A stretch of DNA of 64,000 nt from Rahnella bruchi (lineage in GTDB: Bacteria > Pseudomonadota > Gammaproteobacteria > Enterobacterales > Enterobacteriaceae): NCBI RefSeq assembly GCF_003614975.1, contig NZ_QZWI01000020.1, forward strand, positions 31,730 through 95,729, given 5' to 3'. The translations under genes and the position numbers were made by a program. Below, one piece after another: positions 53,621-62,315 of the stretch (the first letter of the stretch is position 1; every line of letters begins with the position of its first letter). Under the pieces are notes generated by a model. That model made no database searches. It was not told where the DNA came from and was given only the letters and a program-made list of their open reading frames with translations.

Positions 53621-53717
53621 GATAAACTCCCTTTATTGGTAATCGCTCAGACAGGCAGGGTAGCTGCTTAGTGTAGCGCGCTTTATGATCAGGATTAATT
53701 TTCACTGTAATCAGGTA

Positions 53718-54659
53718 TTAACGCAATTTTCTCAGGCGCTTTTTGGCTATCCACTGGCGCAACAGTCCATCGGCGCTTACCGTCAGAATTCCGAGCATGA
53801 TCAGCAGGGCACCGGCGATAAAGTTGATTTTCAGCGGTTCATGCAGCAATACGACGCCCGCAATAATGCCGAAAACCGGCGTCATAAATGAGAGGATCCC
53901 CAGACGCGACGCCTGATAACGGCGCATCAGGCTGAACCACGCCAGATAACTGCCGAACGTCACGACCACAGTCTGAAAGACCATACTGCTGACCGAAACC
54001 GGCGTGAGCCGAAACTGCGTCTGACCGGTCAGCAACGCCATTGCGCCGAGCAAAACGAACGCGCCTGCCAGCTGATAAAACAGCGTCATGGTGGCACTGC
54101 CGGAAGATAGCGCACTGCGCCGCACCACGATGGTGGTCATGCCCCAGAAAGCCCCCGCCAGCAGGCCGAAGAAATCGCCGAGCAACATGTTGCTGGCCTG
54201 CGGTGCAGCGGCATTATTACCGCCAAAGAGAAACGCGACAATCACGCCGAGAAAGGTAATACCCACGCCGGACCATTGCAGACGGCTCAACCGTTCTTCC
54301 GGCACCAGGAAATGCAGGCCGAGTGCGGCAAAAATCGGTGCGGTATAGAGAAAAACCGCCATGTGGGCCGCGGTTGTGAACCGCAGGCCTTCGGCGACAA
54401 ACATAAATTCAACGGAAAACAGCAAACCGACCAGCAATCCGGGGCGGAGTGTCCGTGCGCTGAAGGGGATTTTCCGCTGGCGGATAAGCATTAGAATCAT
54501 CACCGCCAGCCCTGCCATGCCCGAGCGCAGCGCCACCTGCAACAACGGGGTGATATCCTCCGCCGCGCTTTTGATCGCCACCTGCTGCACGCCCCAGATA
54601 ATACACAGCCCAACCATCACGCTGCTGGCAAATCCGTCCAGCGGCTTACGCGAGTCCAT
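53718..54659 (-). CDS. EamA-family (DMT) transporter
   Basis: 313 residues with ten membrane segments in two EamA repeats: 'VGLCIIWGVQQVAIKSAAEDI' in the first half, and 'LLGDFFGLLAGAFWGMTTIVV' to 'GIIAGVVLLHEPLKINFIAG' in the second. Such proteins export amino acids or other metabolites. AGGAAG lies 9 nt before the ATG. It is 89 bp downstream of the metallophore-like ABC operon on the same strand, so read-through is possible, but a separate function is just as likely. Confidence 0.86.
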   Translation of the reverse strand: MDSRKPLDGFASSVMVGLCIIWGVQQVAIKSAAEDITPLLQVALRSGMAGLAVMILMLIRQRKIPFSARTLRPGLLVGLLFSVEFMFVAEGLRFTTAAHMAVFLYTAPIFAALGLHFLVPEERLSRLQWSGVGITFLGVIVAFLFGGNNAAAPQASNMLLGDFFGLLAGAFWGMTTIVVRRSALSSGSATMTLFYQLAGAFVLLGAMALLTGQTQFRLTPVSVSSMVFQTVVVTFGSYLAWFSLMRRYQASRLGILSFMTPVFGIIAGVVLLHEPLKINFIAGALLIMLGILTVSADGLLRQWIAKKRLRKLR

Positions 54660-54748
54660 TTTCTGTCTTCCTGTTCTGTCTTCTTGTATACATCAGGCCA
54701 ACAGATTAGCGCGAAATTATGAATTCAGATAATGGTTCATATCACCAT

Positions 54749-56536
54749 TCAGCGACCTCCCGCCTGTTTTCCCCAGCGCACGTTACCCAGCGTCACAGCC
54801 ATCACCGACAGTAACGCCAGTGCGCCCGCCGGTGCGAAAACCGTCCAGCCTGCACGTTCGATGTAAGGCATCCCTTCTGCCAGAACGCGTCCCCATTCAG
54901 GCACCGGCGGCGGAGCGCCAAGGCCAAGAAAACCCAGAGACGCCAGCGCCAGCGCGATGCCCGGTAAACGCAGCAATGCATGGCGCAGAAGCGGACCGGC
55001 AAGGGCGGGAAACACATAAAACACATTACGACGAAAAGCGCCGACGCCGGAAAACGTCAGCATCTGCATATAAGCCCGCGCGCGGATTTCTGCCACCCGC
55101 GCGGCTGTGTGAGCCGCCAGCGGTGCCCAGCTGACGGCAGTCACGGCAATAATGGCGCCTCCCGCCGTCGGGCCGCTAACGGCGGCAACCACTAATCCGG
55201 CGATCACCGGCGGCAGCGCATTCGCAACTTCAACCGGCCCGGTCATGGCGCGGGGAAACGCTCCGGCAATGAGGCCGATAGCCAGACAAATCAGCGAAAC
55301 AATCAGCGCCTGAAAACAGGTATTGAGCGTACCGTGCGCCACACGGGCGAGAAGGTCGCGTCCCATTGCATCCGCGCCAAAAGGCAGGGCGAAAGAGGGC
55401 GGCTGTAACCGCAAATATTCCGATGCCAGCGGGTCGCGTGGCAAACCGGTGAAGACCATGACCAGCAGAATTCCCAAACATAACAGTGGGATCCACGGTC
55501 GGGATTTTTCCGTGGGATCGGAAGATACCGGAACCGGCAGCGCGTTCAGTCTTACGGCGCGCCCCAACAATACGATCCGCACCCCTCCGGTTAACATGCC
55601 AAAAAGAGACGCCAGCAACAGCAGGATCAAAACGCCGGTCTGTAAGGCCGGTAAATCTCCGGCTGCTGCGGCACCCAGCGTGGCGCGCCCCAGACCCGGG
55701 ATCGCGAACACCTTTTCAACCGCCACCGCGCCGCCGGTCAGGGAAACCAGCACCAGTCCGGTCAGCGGCATTACGCCGGGCAGCGTCCGGCAGATAACCG
55801 CCAGCGCGGTATGACGGCGTTGAATACCCAGCACGCTCCAGGTCGTCAGCCAGTTTTCTTTAAAGGTTTCGCAGAGCGCATCGGAGTAAATTCGCCCGAG
55901 ATATCCGCCCGCAGGAATCCCCAGTGCCAGCGAAGGCAGGACTGCGTAATGCCAGCCTTGCCAGCCATAAGGCGGAAAGAGGGAAAGCCAGACCGCACCC
56001 ACAATCAGCAAAACAGACGCCAGTAAAAACTCCGGCAGGGCGGTGAACAGTGCTGCGGTAAACCCTGCCGGACGGGGCGTTCTGCCCTGTAATCCGCGCA
56101 CCATCGTGCCTGCGCACAGCAGCAGTGCGAGAGTAAAGGCCACGCTGGCCGAGGATGCCATCAGCGTTAATGAAACGCCGGTTGCCTGCAACATACCGGG
56201 CAGAACCGGCAATCCAGAAACCCAGGACACACCGGCCTCGCCTTTCAGCAAACCGCTCAACCAGTGCGTCAGCGCGAACCAAGGGCCGTTGTCCAGCCCG
56301 AGCGACTGGCGGATAGCGCCCAGCGTTTCTGCAGTGGCTTCCTGCTCACCGGACCGTGCGCGCAGCAGCGACAGCGCCGGATCACTGCCCGACAGCCACG
56401 GCAGCAGACCGGTGAGCACGACGATCCCCGTCAGCGTCAGCAGGCGTGAAATCAGCGGCACCAGTGCGCCGCCGGTCTGACTCATGCGCAGACGGCTGAC
56501 CCCCGCGCAGGTGCGGCAATACAGGGATTCACTCAT
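54749..56536 (-). CDS. Fused DppB-DppC-type ABC permease
   Basis: 595 residues carrying both permease subunits in one chain. The N-terminal half (about 20-330) is DppB-like: 'ETLGAIRQSLGLDNGPWF', an EAA-like loop near 'SVLGIQRRHTALAVICRTLPG', and 'EKVFAIPGLGRATLGAAAAGD'. The C-terminal half (about 350-595) is DppC-like: 'FALPFGADAMGRDLLARVAHG', EAA loop near 'FSGVGAFRRNVFYVFPALAG', 'LGFLGLGAPPPVPEW'. Normally these are two genes. The ATG overlaps the binding-protein stop (TGATG). The start adds a short 'YCRTC' stretch of unclear meaning. Both halves have complete membrane segments, so the fusion appears functional. Confidence 0.88.
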   Translation of the reverse strand: MSESLYCRTCAGVSRLRMSQTGGALVPLISRLLTLTGIVVLTGLLPWLSGSDPALSLLRARSGEQEATAETLGAIRQSLGLDNGPWFALTHWLSGLLKGEAGVSWVSGLPVLPGMLQATGVSLTLMASSASVAFTLALLLCAGTMVRGLQGRTPRPAGFTAALFTALPEFLLASVLLIVGAVWLSLFPPYGWQGWHYAVLPSLALGIPAGGYLGRIYSDALCETFKENWLTTWSVLGIQRRHTALAVICRTLPGVMPLTGLVLVSLTGGAVAVEKVFAIPGLGRATLGAAAAGDLPALQTGVLILLLLASLFGMLTGGVRIVLLGRAVRLNALPVPVSSDPTEKSRPWIPLLCLGILLVMVFTGLPRDPLASEYLRLQPPSFALPFGADAMGRDLLARVAHGTLNTCFQALIVSLICLAIGLIAGAFPRAMTGPVEVANALPPVIAGLVVAAVSGPTAGGAIIAVTAVSWAPLAAHTAARVAEIRARAYMQMLTFSGVGAFRRNVFYVFPALAGPLLRHALLRLPGIALALASLGFLGLGAPPPVPEWGRVLAEGMPYIERAGWTVFAPAGALALLSVMAVTLGNVRWGKQAGGR

Positions 56537-58044
56537 CAGTCGGCCTGAACCATGCGCTGCGTTGCTGCGTTGATCAGCGTGCGTTCACGCGGGTCGCGCA
56601 CTGCGTCACGAATGTCCGCTGCTTCGCCCTGAATCACGCGTTCATGCAGCATCGGAATGGCGGCATCGGTAGCCAGTATCAGGTTTTCAGCCTGCATAAT
56701 GGCCTCACGGCGCGCATTGCCTGCCGGAACCGCCGCGGCTTTTTGCAACGCCAGATCGATTTCAGGGCGGCAAAGTTGCGCGATATTAAACGAGCCCTTG
56801 CAGGCAAAATCGCTGTACATATACGCCACCGGATCGCCGGAATCGAGCACCGTCGCCCGCGATAAAATAAACGCATCGAATTTGCCTGCCAGCGCATCCG
56901 ATTCGATTTGTGAGTACTCACGTACGACCTGTTTCACCGTGAAGCCCGCCGTCGTCAGTTGCTGTGCCAGATACACCGCCACTTCCGGCAGCTCCGCGCG
57001 CTCGCTGAATGTCGCTAATGTGATGGTATCACCGGCAGGTTTCGCGGCGGCAACCGGGTGGCTCACCGGCTGACGCAGTTCTGCTGCCCACGGCAGTGCC
57101 GGGCCCAGTAAACCCTGCGCCACATCGGCACGTTTTTCGTAGACGTTATCCACCAGCTGCTGACGGTTAATGGCCTCGCGCACGGCGGCACGCAGCGCTG
57201 CATCCTGCATCACGCCGGATTTCGTATTGAGGTACAGCGTGTTGGTGCGTGGCATCGGCACTTCGTGGATTAAGTTCTGGTCGAGCAACGGTGCCTGTGA
57301 AACCGGAATAGCTTCCACAATATCTGCCGCACCGGTGCGTAACGCGGCTCCGCGCGCGGTGCCGTCCGGCACAAAACTGACGTCGATACCGCTGGCTTTC
57401 GCCGGTTCACCCCAGTAACCGGCGAAACGCTCCAGCCTGGCGCTGCTGGTGCCGTTGACCTGCACCAGTTCAAAGGGGCCGGAACCGGTATGACGCGGGT
57501 TCACCGTACCCTCCTCGCCGTAGGCCGTTTGCGCAAGGATCGCCAGTTGCGGGCTGGAAAGTCGCTGCGGCAGCAACGGATCCGGTTCTGCGGTAGAGAC
57601 GATAACCGCCAGCTGACCGTCGGCTTTCGCAGTCAGTTGCACACCATCCAGAATGCGCGGTTTCGGCGCGGCATGGGCGGCGATGGTCAGCGCATTCACC
57701 ACGGTTGTAGCATCCAGTACACTGCCGTCGTGGAATTTCACACCGGAACGCAGCCCGAACCGCCAGCTTTTCTCGCCGGTTTGCTGCCAGCTTGTTGCCA
57801 GCGCCGGTTGCGCTTCGCCGAGTTTATCCAGCACCACCAGCGTTTCCGCCGTGCTCCAGCGTGAGAGTTTAAACGCGTCGTCACTGAGCGGCGTCAGGCC
57901 GGAACGCGGCGGTTGCAACATCGCCAGTTTCAGGCGCTGACCGGCGTTTTTATCGGGCGTTTTATCCGCTTCGTTGAAGCAGCCGGTCAGTAAAAGCGCA
58001 GCAGAAAGCAGCCCGGCCAGCGGGCTAACACGTAACAGAGACAT
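56536..58044 (-). CDS. ABC solute-binding lipoprotein (nickel/peptide/opine family)
   Basis: About 502 residues from MSLLRVSPLAGLL; AAGGAA lies 7 nt before this ATG, while the longer frame start is inside the MFS gene. Lipobox 'LLLTGC' gives a lipid-anchored Cys at about residue 22, unlike the free periplasmic DppA types elsewhere in the window. Family-5 motifs are 'LRSGVKFHDGSVLDATTVVNA' in position, 'GSGPFELVQV' and 'LRAAVREAINRQQLV'. CntA- and NikA-like proteins of this family bind metal chelates. The Zur-like box and the MFS exporter in the operon suggest a metal-metallophore ligand here. Confidence 0.86.
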   Translation of the reverse strand: MSLLRVSPLAGLLSAALLLTGCFNEADKTPDKNAGQRLKLAMLQPPRSGLTPLSDDAFKLSRWSTAETLVVLDKLGEAQPALATSWQQTGEKSWRFGLRSGVKFHDGSVLDATTVVNALTIAAHAAPKPRILDGVQLTAKADGQLAVIVSTAEPDPLLPQRLSSPQLAILAQTAYGEEGTVNPRHTGSGPFELVQVNGTSSARLERFAGYWGEPAKASGIDVSFVPDGTARGAALRTGAADIVEAIPVSQAPLLDQNLIHEVPMPRTNTLYLNTKSGVMQDAALRAAVREAINRQQLVDNVYEKRADVAQGLLGPALPWAAELRQPVSHPVAAAKPAGDTITLATFSERAELPEVAVYLAQQLTTAGFTVKQVVREYSQIESDALAGKFDAFILSRATVLDSGDPVAYMYSDFACKGSFNIAQLCRPEIDLALQKAAAVPAGNARREAIMQAENLILATDAAIPMLHERVIQGEAADIRDAVRDPRERTLINAATQRMVQAD

Positions 58045-58057
58045 CAGAGTTTCCTTG

Positions 58058-59296
58058 TCAGATTGCGGGAGGAGGCAGGCGGCGGCAGATTCGCCACATC
58101 GCCAGCGCACTTAAAAAGGGAACCGCCGCCAGCGCCAGCCACGCAATGACCGCGCCGGGTGACGGCGTCAGGGCGGAATCGAGCAGCCCGCCGAGCAGGA
58201 AATTGCCCGCCAGCACCGCCACGCCGCCCATCGAAGAAAGTGCACCGTAATGCGCGCCGAGGTTATGCTGCCCGGCAAAGCGCGGAATGAGATCCATCCC
58301 GACCGGCACAATCAGCATCTGGCCGACGGTGAGCAGCGTGATCAGCAATACTGACGGTAGCAGCCGCAGCCAGCCTTGTGGCGGGATCGTCCAGGCGAAG
58401 AGCGCCACGGCGACAAACGCGCAGGACAGCAACCCGAAACCCGCAGGCAAAATGCGTGCGGCGCCCATCCGGCGTGCAAAACGCGCCAGCGGCATTTGCA
58501 GTACGATCACCAGAACTGAGGCCAGCACAAAAAGCGGCCCGAGATCTTGTTCACTGCCGCCGGAGCGACGCAGTTCCACCGGCAGCGCCAGGTACAGCTG
58601 GTTATAGCTGAACAGATACGCGCTGTAGGCGATGATAAAGGCCACAAAGCGCGGCTGACGAAACGTCTGCCACCACGGCACAATTTTCAGTTCCGTGGCG
58701 CGTTTCGGCGTGGCAGGCAGGGTGAAAAACAGCACCAGCAGCGCAATCAGAAACAGACCGGAACCGGCCAGCGCCACCGGCTGAAAACCGTATCCGGAGA
58801 GCAACGAGCCGAGCAGCGGGCCCAGTACCGCGCCCAGTTCCGCACAGACGGCAGACAGCGCGAACCATTCGGCGCGGCTGCGTTTTCCGGCTTTTTCGCT
58901 GTGGGTGCCGGCCTGCGCCAGCAACGCTTCAATCGAAGGGGAAAACAGCGCGCCGCCGATGCCGGTCAGACAGGCGCCGAGTATCACCGGTGCCAGTGTG
59001 TCGGAAAGCCCGAGCAGCAGAAAACCGGCGATGCGCACCACGCAACCCAGCAAAATAATGATCCGCGCACCGTAGCGGTCGGACAATGCGCCGCCGAGTA
59101 AAAACATGCCCTGTTGCGAGAAGGTGCGGAGCCCGAGCACCAGACCGATCGCCCAGCCGGAAAGCAGCAAATCGTCACGCAGGAAAATCGCCAGAAACGG
59201 CACGACAGCATAAAAACCAATGTTAAAGACCAGACTGCTGGCGAGCAGCAGCGGCGGTTTGGGCGCAGAAGCGGGCGCAAGGGAACGGGTCAGCAT
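58058..59296 (-). CDS. MFS exporter in a metallophore-like operon (CntE-like role)
   Basis: 412 residues, 12 membrane segments. 'LSGWAIGLVLGLRTFSQQGMF' and 'GGALSDRYGARIIILLG' (motif A) with 'GIGGALFSPSIEALLAQAG' place it among DHA1-type exporters. It sits between the ATPase and binding-protein genes, with 4 and 13 bp gaps, so it is co-expressed with an importer. An exporter inside an importer operon is unusual, but it is what opine-metallophore (staphylopine/pseudopaline) loci show, where CntE-type MFS proteins release the chelator. The role is inferred from context. Confidence 0.82.
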   Translation of the reverse strand: MLTRSLAPASAPKPPLLLASSLVFNIGFYAVVPFLAIFLRDDLLLSGWAIGLVLGLRTFSQQGMFLLGGALSDRYGARIIILLGCVVRIAGFLLLGLSDTLAPVILGACLTGIGGALFSPSIEALLAQAGTHSEKAGKRSRAEWFALSAVCAELGAVLGPLLGSLLSGYGFQPVALAGSGLFLIALLVLFFTLPATPKRATELKIVPWWQTFRQPRFVAFIIAYSAYLFSYNQLYLALPVELRRSGGSEQDLGPLFVLASVLVIVLQMPLARFARRMGAARILPAGFGLLSCAFVAVALFAWTIPPQGWLRLLPSVLLITLLTVGQMLIVPVGMDLIPRFAGQHNLGAHYGALSSMGGVAVLAGNFLLGGLLDSALTPSPGAVIAWLALAAVPFLSALAMWRICRRLPPPAI

Positions 59297-59300
59297 CCGG

Positions 59301-60116
59301 TTATCCGTTAACGGTCAAAGGTAAATGAGGAACGGCCTGCAACAATTGCCGTGTATGAGTATGGTCCGGCGCGCGTAAAACGTCCTGCGTGGCGCGGTCT
59401 TCGACAATTTTGCCGCCGTACATCACCAGCACCCGGTCGCAAAGTCCGGCAACCATGGAGATGTCGTGCGTCACCATCAGCAGACCCATGCCATTTTGCT
59501 GCGTTACCTGGTGCAACAGCTGTTTGACCTGCGCACGCAGCGGCAGATCCAGCCCGCTGACCGGCTCGTCGGCGACCAGAAACTGCGGGCGGATCGCCAG
59601 CGCACGGGCAATCGCCACGCGCTGCGCCTGTCCGCCGGAAAGCTCGCCTGCGGTGCGGCAAATCAGCGTTCCGCTCAGGCTGACCTGCGCCATTACCTCG
59701 CTTACGCGCAAACGAATATCGTCTGTAAACCCCAGATGTTTAAGCGGTTCGGCAATGATCTGACCGACCGTCATAGCAGGCGGCAGCGAACCGGCAGGAT
59801 CCTGCGCAATATACTGCACACGCTGGCGGTATTCGCGTAATGACCGCAAGGAGCCGGGGCGGATTTTTTCTCCGGTGCAATACACCTCGCCGTTGTCTGG
59901 CGCTTCGAGTGCCAGCAAAATTTTCAGCAGCGAAGATTTCCCGCAACCGGAAGCACCGACCAGCCCAAGGGTTTCATGGCCACCGATGCGCAGCGACAGA
60001 CCTTCGAAAAGCGTCGTGTGCTGCCTGCGCCAGAAAGAACCCGGCAGCGCAAAATGCCGGCTGACCTTATGCAGATGCAGAAACGGGGCAGTGACCAGAT
60101 GCAGTGAAGATTCCAT
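59301..60116 (-). CDS. ABC transporter ATPase (DppF/NikE family)
   Basis: 271 residues from MESSLHLVTAPF. A much longer open frame extends upstream, but it runs through the preceding gene; this ATG overlaps that gene's stop (TGATG). Walker A 'GASGCGKS', signature 'LSGGQAQRVAIARAL', Walker B 'FLVADEPVSGLD' and 'VTHDISMV' are present. The protein is shorter than DppF and similar in size to NikE/CntF, fitting metal-chelate importers. Confidence 0.9.
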   Translation of the reverse strand: MESSLHLVTAPFLHLHKVSRHFALPGSFWRRQHTTLFEGLSLRIGGHETLGLVGASGCGKSSLLKILLALEAPDNGEVYCTGEKIRPGSLRSLREYRQRVQYIAQDPAGSLPPAMTVGQIIAEPLKHLGFTDDIRLRVSEVMAQVSLSGTLICRTAGELSGGQAQRVAIARALAIRPQFLVADEPVSGLDLPLRAQVKQLLHQVTQQNGMGLLMVTHDISMVAGLCDRVLVMYGGKIVEDRATQDVLRAPDHTHTRQLLQAVPHLPLTVNG

Positions 60117-60931
60117 CAGACCGCCACTCCTCGCAGCGCTGCGTGATTCTGATGCGACGCGTCGGCCTGTCTGGCAGCGTGCACCAGTTGCCGGGAATAA
60201 GGATGTTGCGGATGACGGAGTAACTGCGCCATCGGCGCGGATTCCACCAGCACGCCGTTTTCCATCACCAGCGCGCGCTCGCATAACTGCGCGGCGACGG
60301 CGATATCGTGGGTAATAAACAGCAGAGCGCGCGTAGGGCTGGCAGAATAGGCTGTTTGCATGACCTGCAAAACCTGATGCTGGGTGAGTACATCCAGCGC
60401 GGTAGTCGGCTCGTCGGCGAGCAGCAGCGAAGACGACGACTGCATCGCCAGCGCAAGACACAACCGCTGGCGCTGACCACCGGAAAGTTCCGCCGGATAC
60501 CTGGCCGTTAATTGCGCGATATCGCCAAGTCCTACGGCATCCAGCATGGCGAGGAGTTCTTGGACGCTGGCGACGGGCAGGGCGAGACGCAGCTGTTTAC
60601 CGATTGTCATCAGCGGATTCAGTGCCGTAGACGAATCCTGAAAAACGGTGGCCACGCGGCTGTATGAGCAACGTGAAACCGGCGGTTTGCCGCACACTTC
60701 CAGGCCGTTCACCCGAATGCTGCCACGGAGATCTGCGCGTGCGGGCGCTGTGCCGGTGATGGCTTTGGCGGTCAGCGATTTACCCGAGCCGGAAGCGCCG
60801 AGCAGGCAAACGCGTTCACCTGCGTTGATGTTGAAACTCAAACCGGAAATACGATTTTCACCCGCGAGCCATAACGTCAGTCCTTCAACCGCCAGAACCG
60901 GTGCGGTGTGTTGTACTCTGTCTTGCGTCAT
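60116..60931 (-). CDS. ABC transporter ATPase (DppD/NikD family)
   Basis: 271 residues with Walker A 'GASGSGKS', signature 'LSGGQRQRLCLALAM', Walker B '[11 protein letters not shown]' and 'FITHDIAVA'. Size and tail match NikD/CntD rather than DppD. It is the first gene of the five-gene leftward operon (ATPase, ATPase, MFS, lipoprotein, fused permease). A Zur-like palindrome ends 32 bp upstream of its ATG. Confidence 0.9.
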   Translation of the reverse strand: MTQDRVQHTAPVLAVEGLTLWLAGENRISGLSFNINAGERVCLLGASGSGKSLTAKAITGTAPARADLRGSIRVNGLEVCGKPPVSRCSYSRVATVFQDSSTALNPLMTIGKQLRLALPVASVQELLAMLDAVGLGDIAQLTARYPAELSGGQRQRLCLALAMQSSSSLLLADEPTTALDVLTQHQVLQVMQTAYSASPTRALLFITHDIAVAAQLCERALVMENGVLVESAPMAQLLRHPQHPYSRQLVHAARQADASHQNHAALRGVAV

Positions 60932-60962
60932 CCCTGAACCTATTCATCTCTGGGGTGCTTAT

Positions 60963-60985
60963 GATATGTGATAACATAACAAAAT
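60963..60985 (-). promoter_or_regulatory. Zur-like operator for the metallophore-like operon
   Basis: On the minus strand the site reads TTGTTATGTTATCACATATC, close to the enterobacterial Zur consensus (GNNATGTTATANNATAACATNNC). By eye about 14 of 17 fixed positions agree in the best register. TATGT-TATC-ACATA is its symmetric core. The TATCAT at its edge could be a -10 box. The rest of the 60932-61269 gap holds nothing but the terminator of the upstream immunity gene. Confidence 0.6.
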
Positions 60986-61210
60986 GTATCAGTTTGATGC
61001 AAAAGGTTTTGGGATTTTTCTTCTCGTCAGACTGGATTTTAAGGAAGGAAAAATCAGAGTTCATGCTTACGGTAAACAGCCTTATCACTGCGGGTGTAAT
61101 AGAAACATATGCGAAATGAAAGGAAAAAAAGCGCCGTCAGCGTCAGCCTTATTTATCCGCGTGCATGTGCACATCTTTTATTGTATTAAACTCATTGGGG
61201 GTGAGAAAAA

Positions 61211-61241
61211 CAACGCCTAAAACATTCGCTTTAGGACGTTG
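61211..61241 (-). terminator. Terminator after the first orphan immunity gene
   Basis: CAACG-CCTAAA / TTTAGG-(A)-CGTTG makes an 11-bp stem with one bulge. On the minus strand it is followed by TTGTTTTTCTC, downstream of the stop at 61270. On the plus strand CTTTTTT follows, so it may be bidirectional. Confidence 0.75.
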
Positions 61242-61269
61242 CTTTTTTAAACTCTATTTAGAGAAAAGG

Positions 61270-61518
61270 TCACTCGAGACCATATTTTTTCTCGGCTGCA
61301 AAGGTGGGTTTCGACCAATTTGGGCCTTTTTTATAGCTATAACCACCCACGGAGTATATACGGCCGTCCTCCTCAAGATTCTTTATGGCATCGATCAGTT
61401 TGATGTTGTATTTTCCGTATTTAGTGGAGGCTTTATATCTCCCGAAAAACTGCTCTATAGACGGATGGGATATACCACTTTCGCTGAGTTCGACGAGAAA
61501 TGTAATTATGTCTTCCAT
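61270..61518 (-). CDS. Orphan immunity protein (paralogue of the 62058-62315 gene)
   Basis: 82 residues. The N-terminal half is divergent, but the C terminus 'YKKGPNWSKPTFAAEKKYGLE' in pattern (KGPNW-x-x-P-x-F-x-x-EKKYG) is shared with the immunity-type protein encoded at 62058-62315. Such small proteins follow C-terminal toxin domains in S-type pyocin, Rhs and Cdi systems. No toxin frame is recognisable immediately upstream (61519-62057), so this looks like an orphan immunity gene kept to guard against a toxin variant. It has its own terminator. Low G+C compared with neighbours suggests transfer. Confidence 0.7.
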   Translation of the reverse strand: MEDIITFLVELSESGISHPSIEQFFGRYKASTKYGKYNIKLIDAIKNLEEDGRIYSVGGYSYKKGPNWSKPTFAAEKKYGLE

Positions 61519-62057
61519 TTCTTAATCTTGAACCATTGCATAAAAATTTACCATTTAGCACCTCATTATTTATTACTGAGTTTTAGAAAAAATGATTAAT
61601 ACGCTGGGGAAATGATCAGCGAAAACACCTCATGCCCGATCACGTTTCTGTTTTCAAACCTCCTGGTATGCAAGCTAAGACTGTGTCACTGGCTTACCGT
61701 CCCTCTAAAGTATTTTAACAAGATGGTCGATAACCTCTTTTTTTAAAGAGAGTTTTAACAACGTGATGTGTACAGTGTCATCTGAACTATCACGGCGAGA
61801 ACAATGCGGGTACTTCGCCAGACAAGCTTTTAATGATGCCGCCAGCTATGTCGATATAGTTTTCATATTTGCTCTACTTCCTTTTAGCATTAGTCACCCC
61901 ATAGCTGTTTCTGACATCATATGTACATGGTCGACTTCTTTTTAGCCGTATAGGGACGCCTGTGAGTAAAGTCCGGCAATCCGCCTTAGAAATAACTGCC
62001 AGCAATCTATCGTCTACTGGAAGTGGTAGAAACAAAATCGTCCGAAAATGTTAATAA
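61519..62057. other. Gap between orphan immunity genes
   Basis: About 540 bp with stops in all frames and no recognisable toxin, transposase or tRNA. A tiny frame MVNFYAMVQD with GAGGTG upstream precedes the immunity start at 61518 and might be a leader peptide. The region is probably the eroded remains of a toxin module. Confidence 0.3.
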
Positions 62058-62315
62058 TTATTTGATGCCGTATTTTTTCTCGGTCACAAATTTGGGTGCT
62101 TTCCAATTAGGACCTTTTATTACTTTACCGTTCTGATCCTGAAGGACGCCTTTTTGGAATAATTCATCATATGTAGATGATAATTCGCCGATAGAAGTCA
62201 CATTAAAGCGGTTATAAGTGTACAGGCGATCTAGTTTTCGGTAGTCGGAAGTAGGTCCCAGAAAGCTTAGTACGTCTTCTACACTTTCATTTTTGATTAT
62301 ATCTTTTAATGACAT
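62058..62315 (-). CDS. Immunity protein for the frameshifted pyocin-type toxin module
   Basis: 85 residues: MSLKDIIKNESVEDVLSFLG at the start and 'KGPNWKAPKFVTEKKYGIK' at the end. Its ATG overlaps the toxin stop (TAATG) and has a strong GGAGG ribosome site inside the toxin's last codons, the usual arrangement for toxin-immunity pairs. The frame is intact although the toxin upstream carries a frameshift. It shares its C-terminal motif with the 61270-61518 protein, so both likely belong to one immunity family whose cognate toxins differ. Confidence 0.78.
   Translation of the reverse strand: MSLKDIIKNESVEDVLSFLGPTSDYRKLDRLYTYNRFNVTSIGELSSTYDELFQKGVLQDQNGKVIKGPNWKAPKFVTEKKYGIK

Noticed and set aside
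60301..60461. Extended N terminus of the second ATPase (start at 60461)
   Set aside because: The extra ~115 residues are encoded antiparallel in phase only by overlap with the upstream ATPase and have the composition of a shadow frame; ATG 60116 is coupled to the upstream stop.
61890..62050. Minus-strand open stretch reading 'DDRLLAVISKADCRTLLTG', reminiscent of the N terminus of Crp/Fnr regulators
   Set aside because: Only about 55 codons, no start codon with a ribosome site, no effector or helix-turn-helix domain follows; resemblance is too short to trust.
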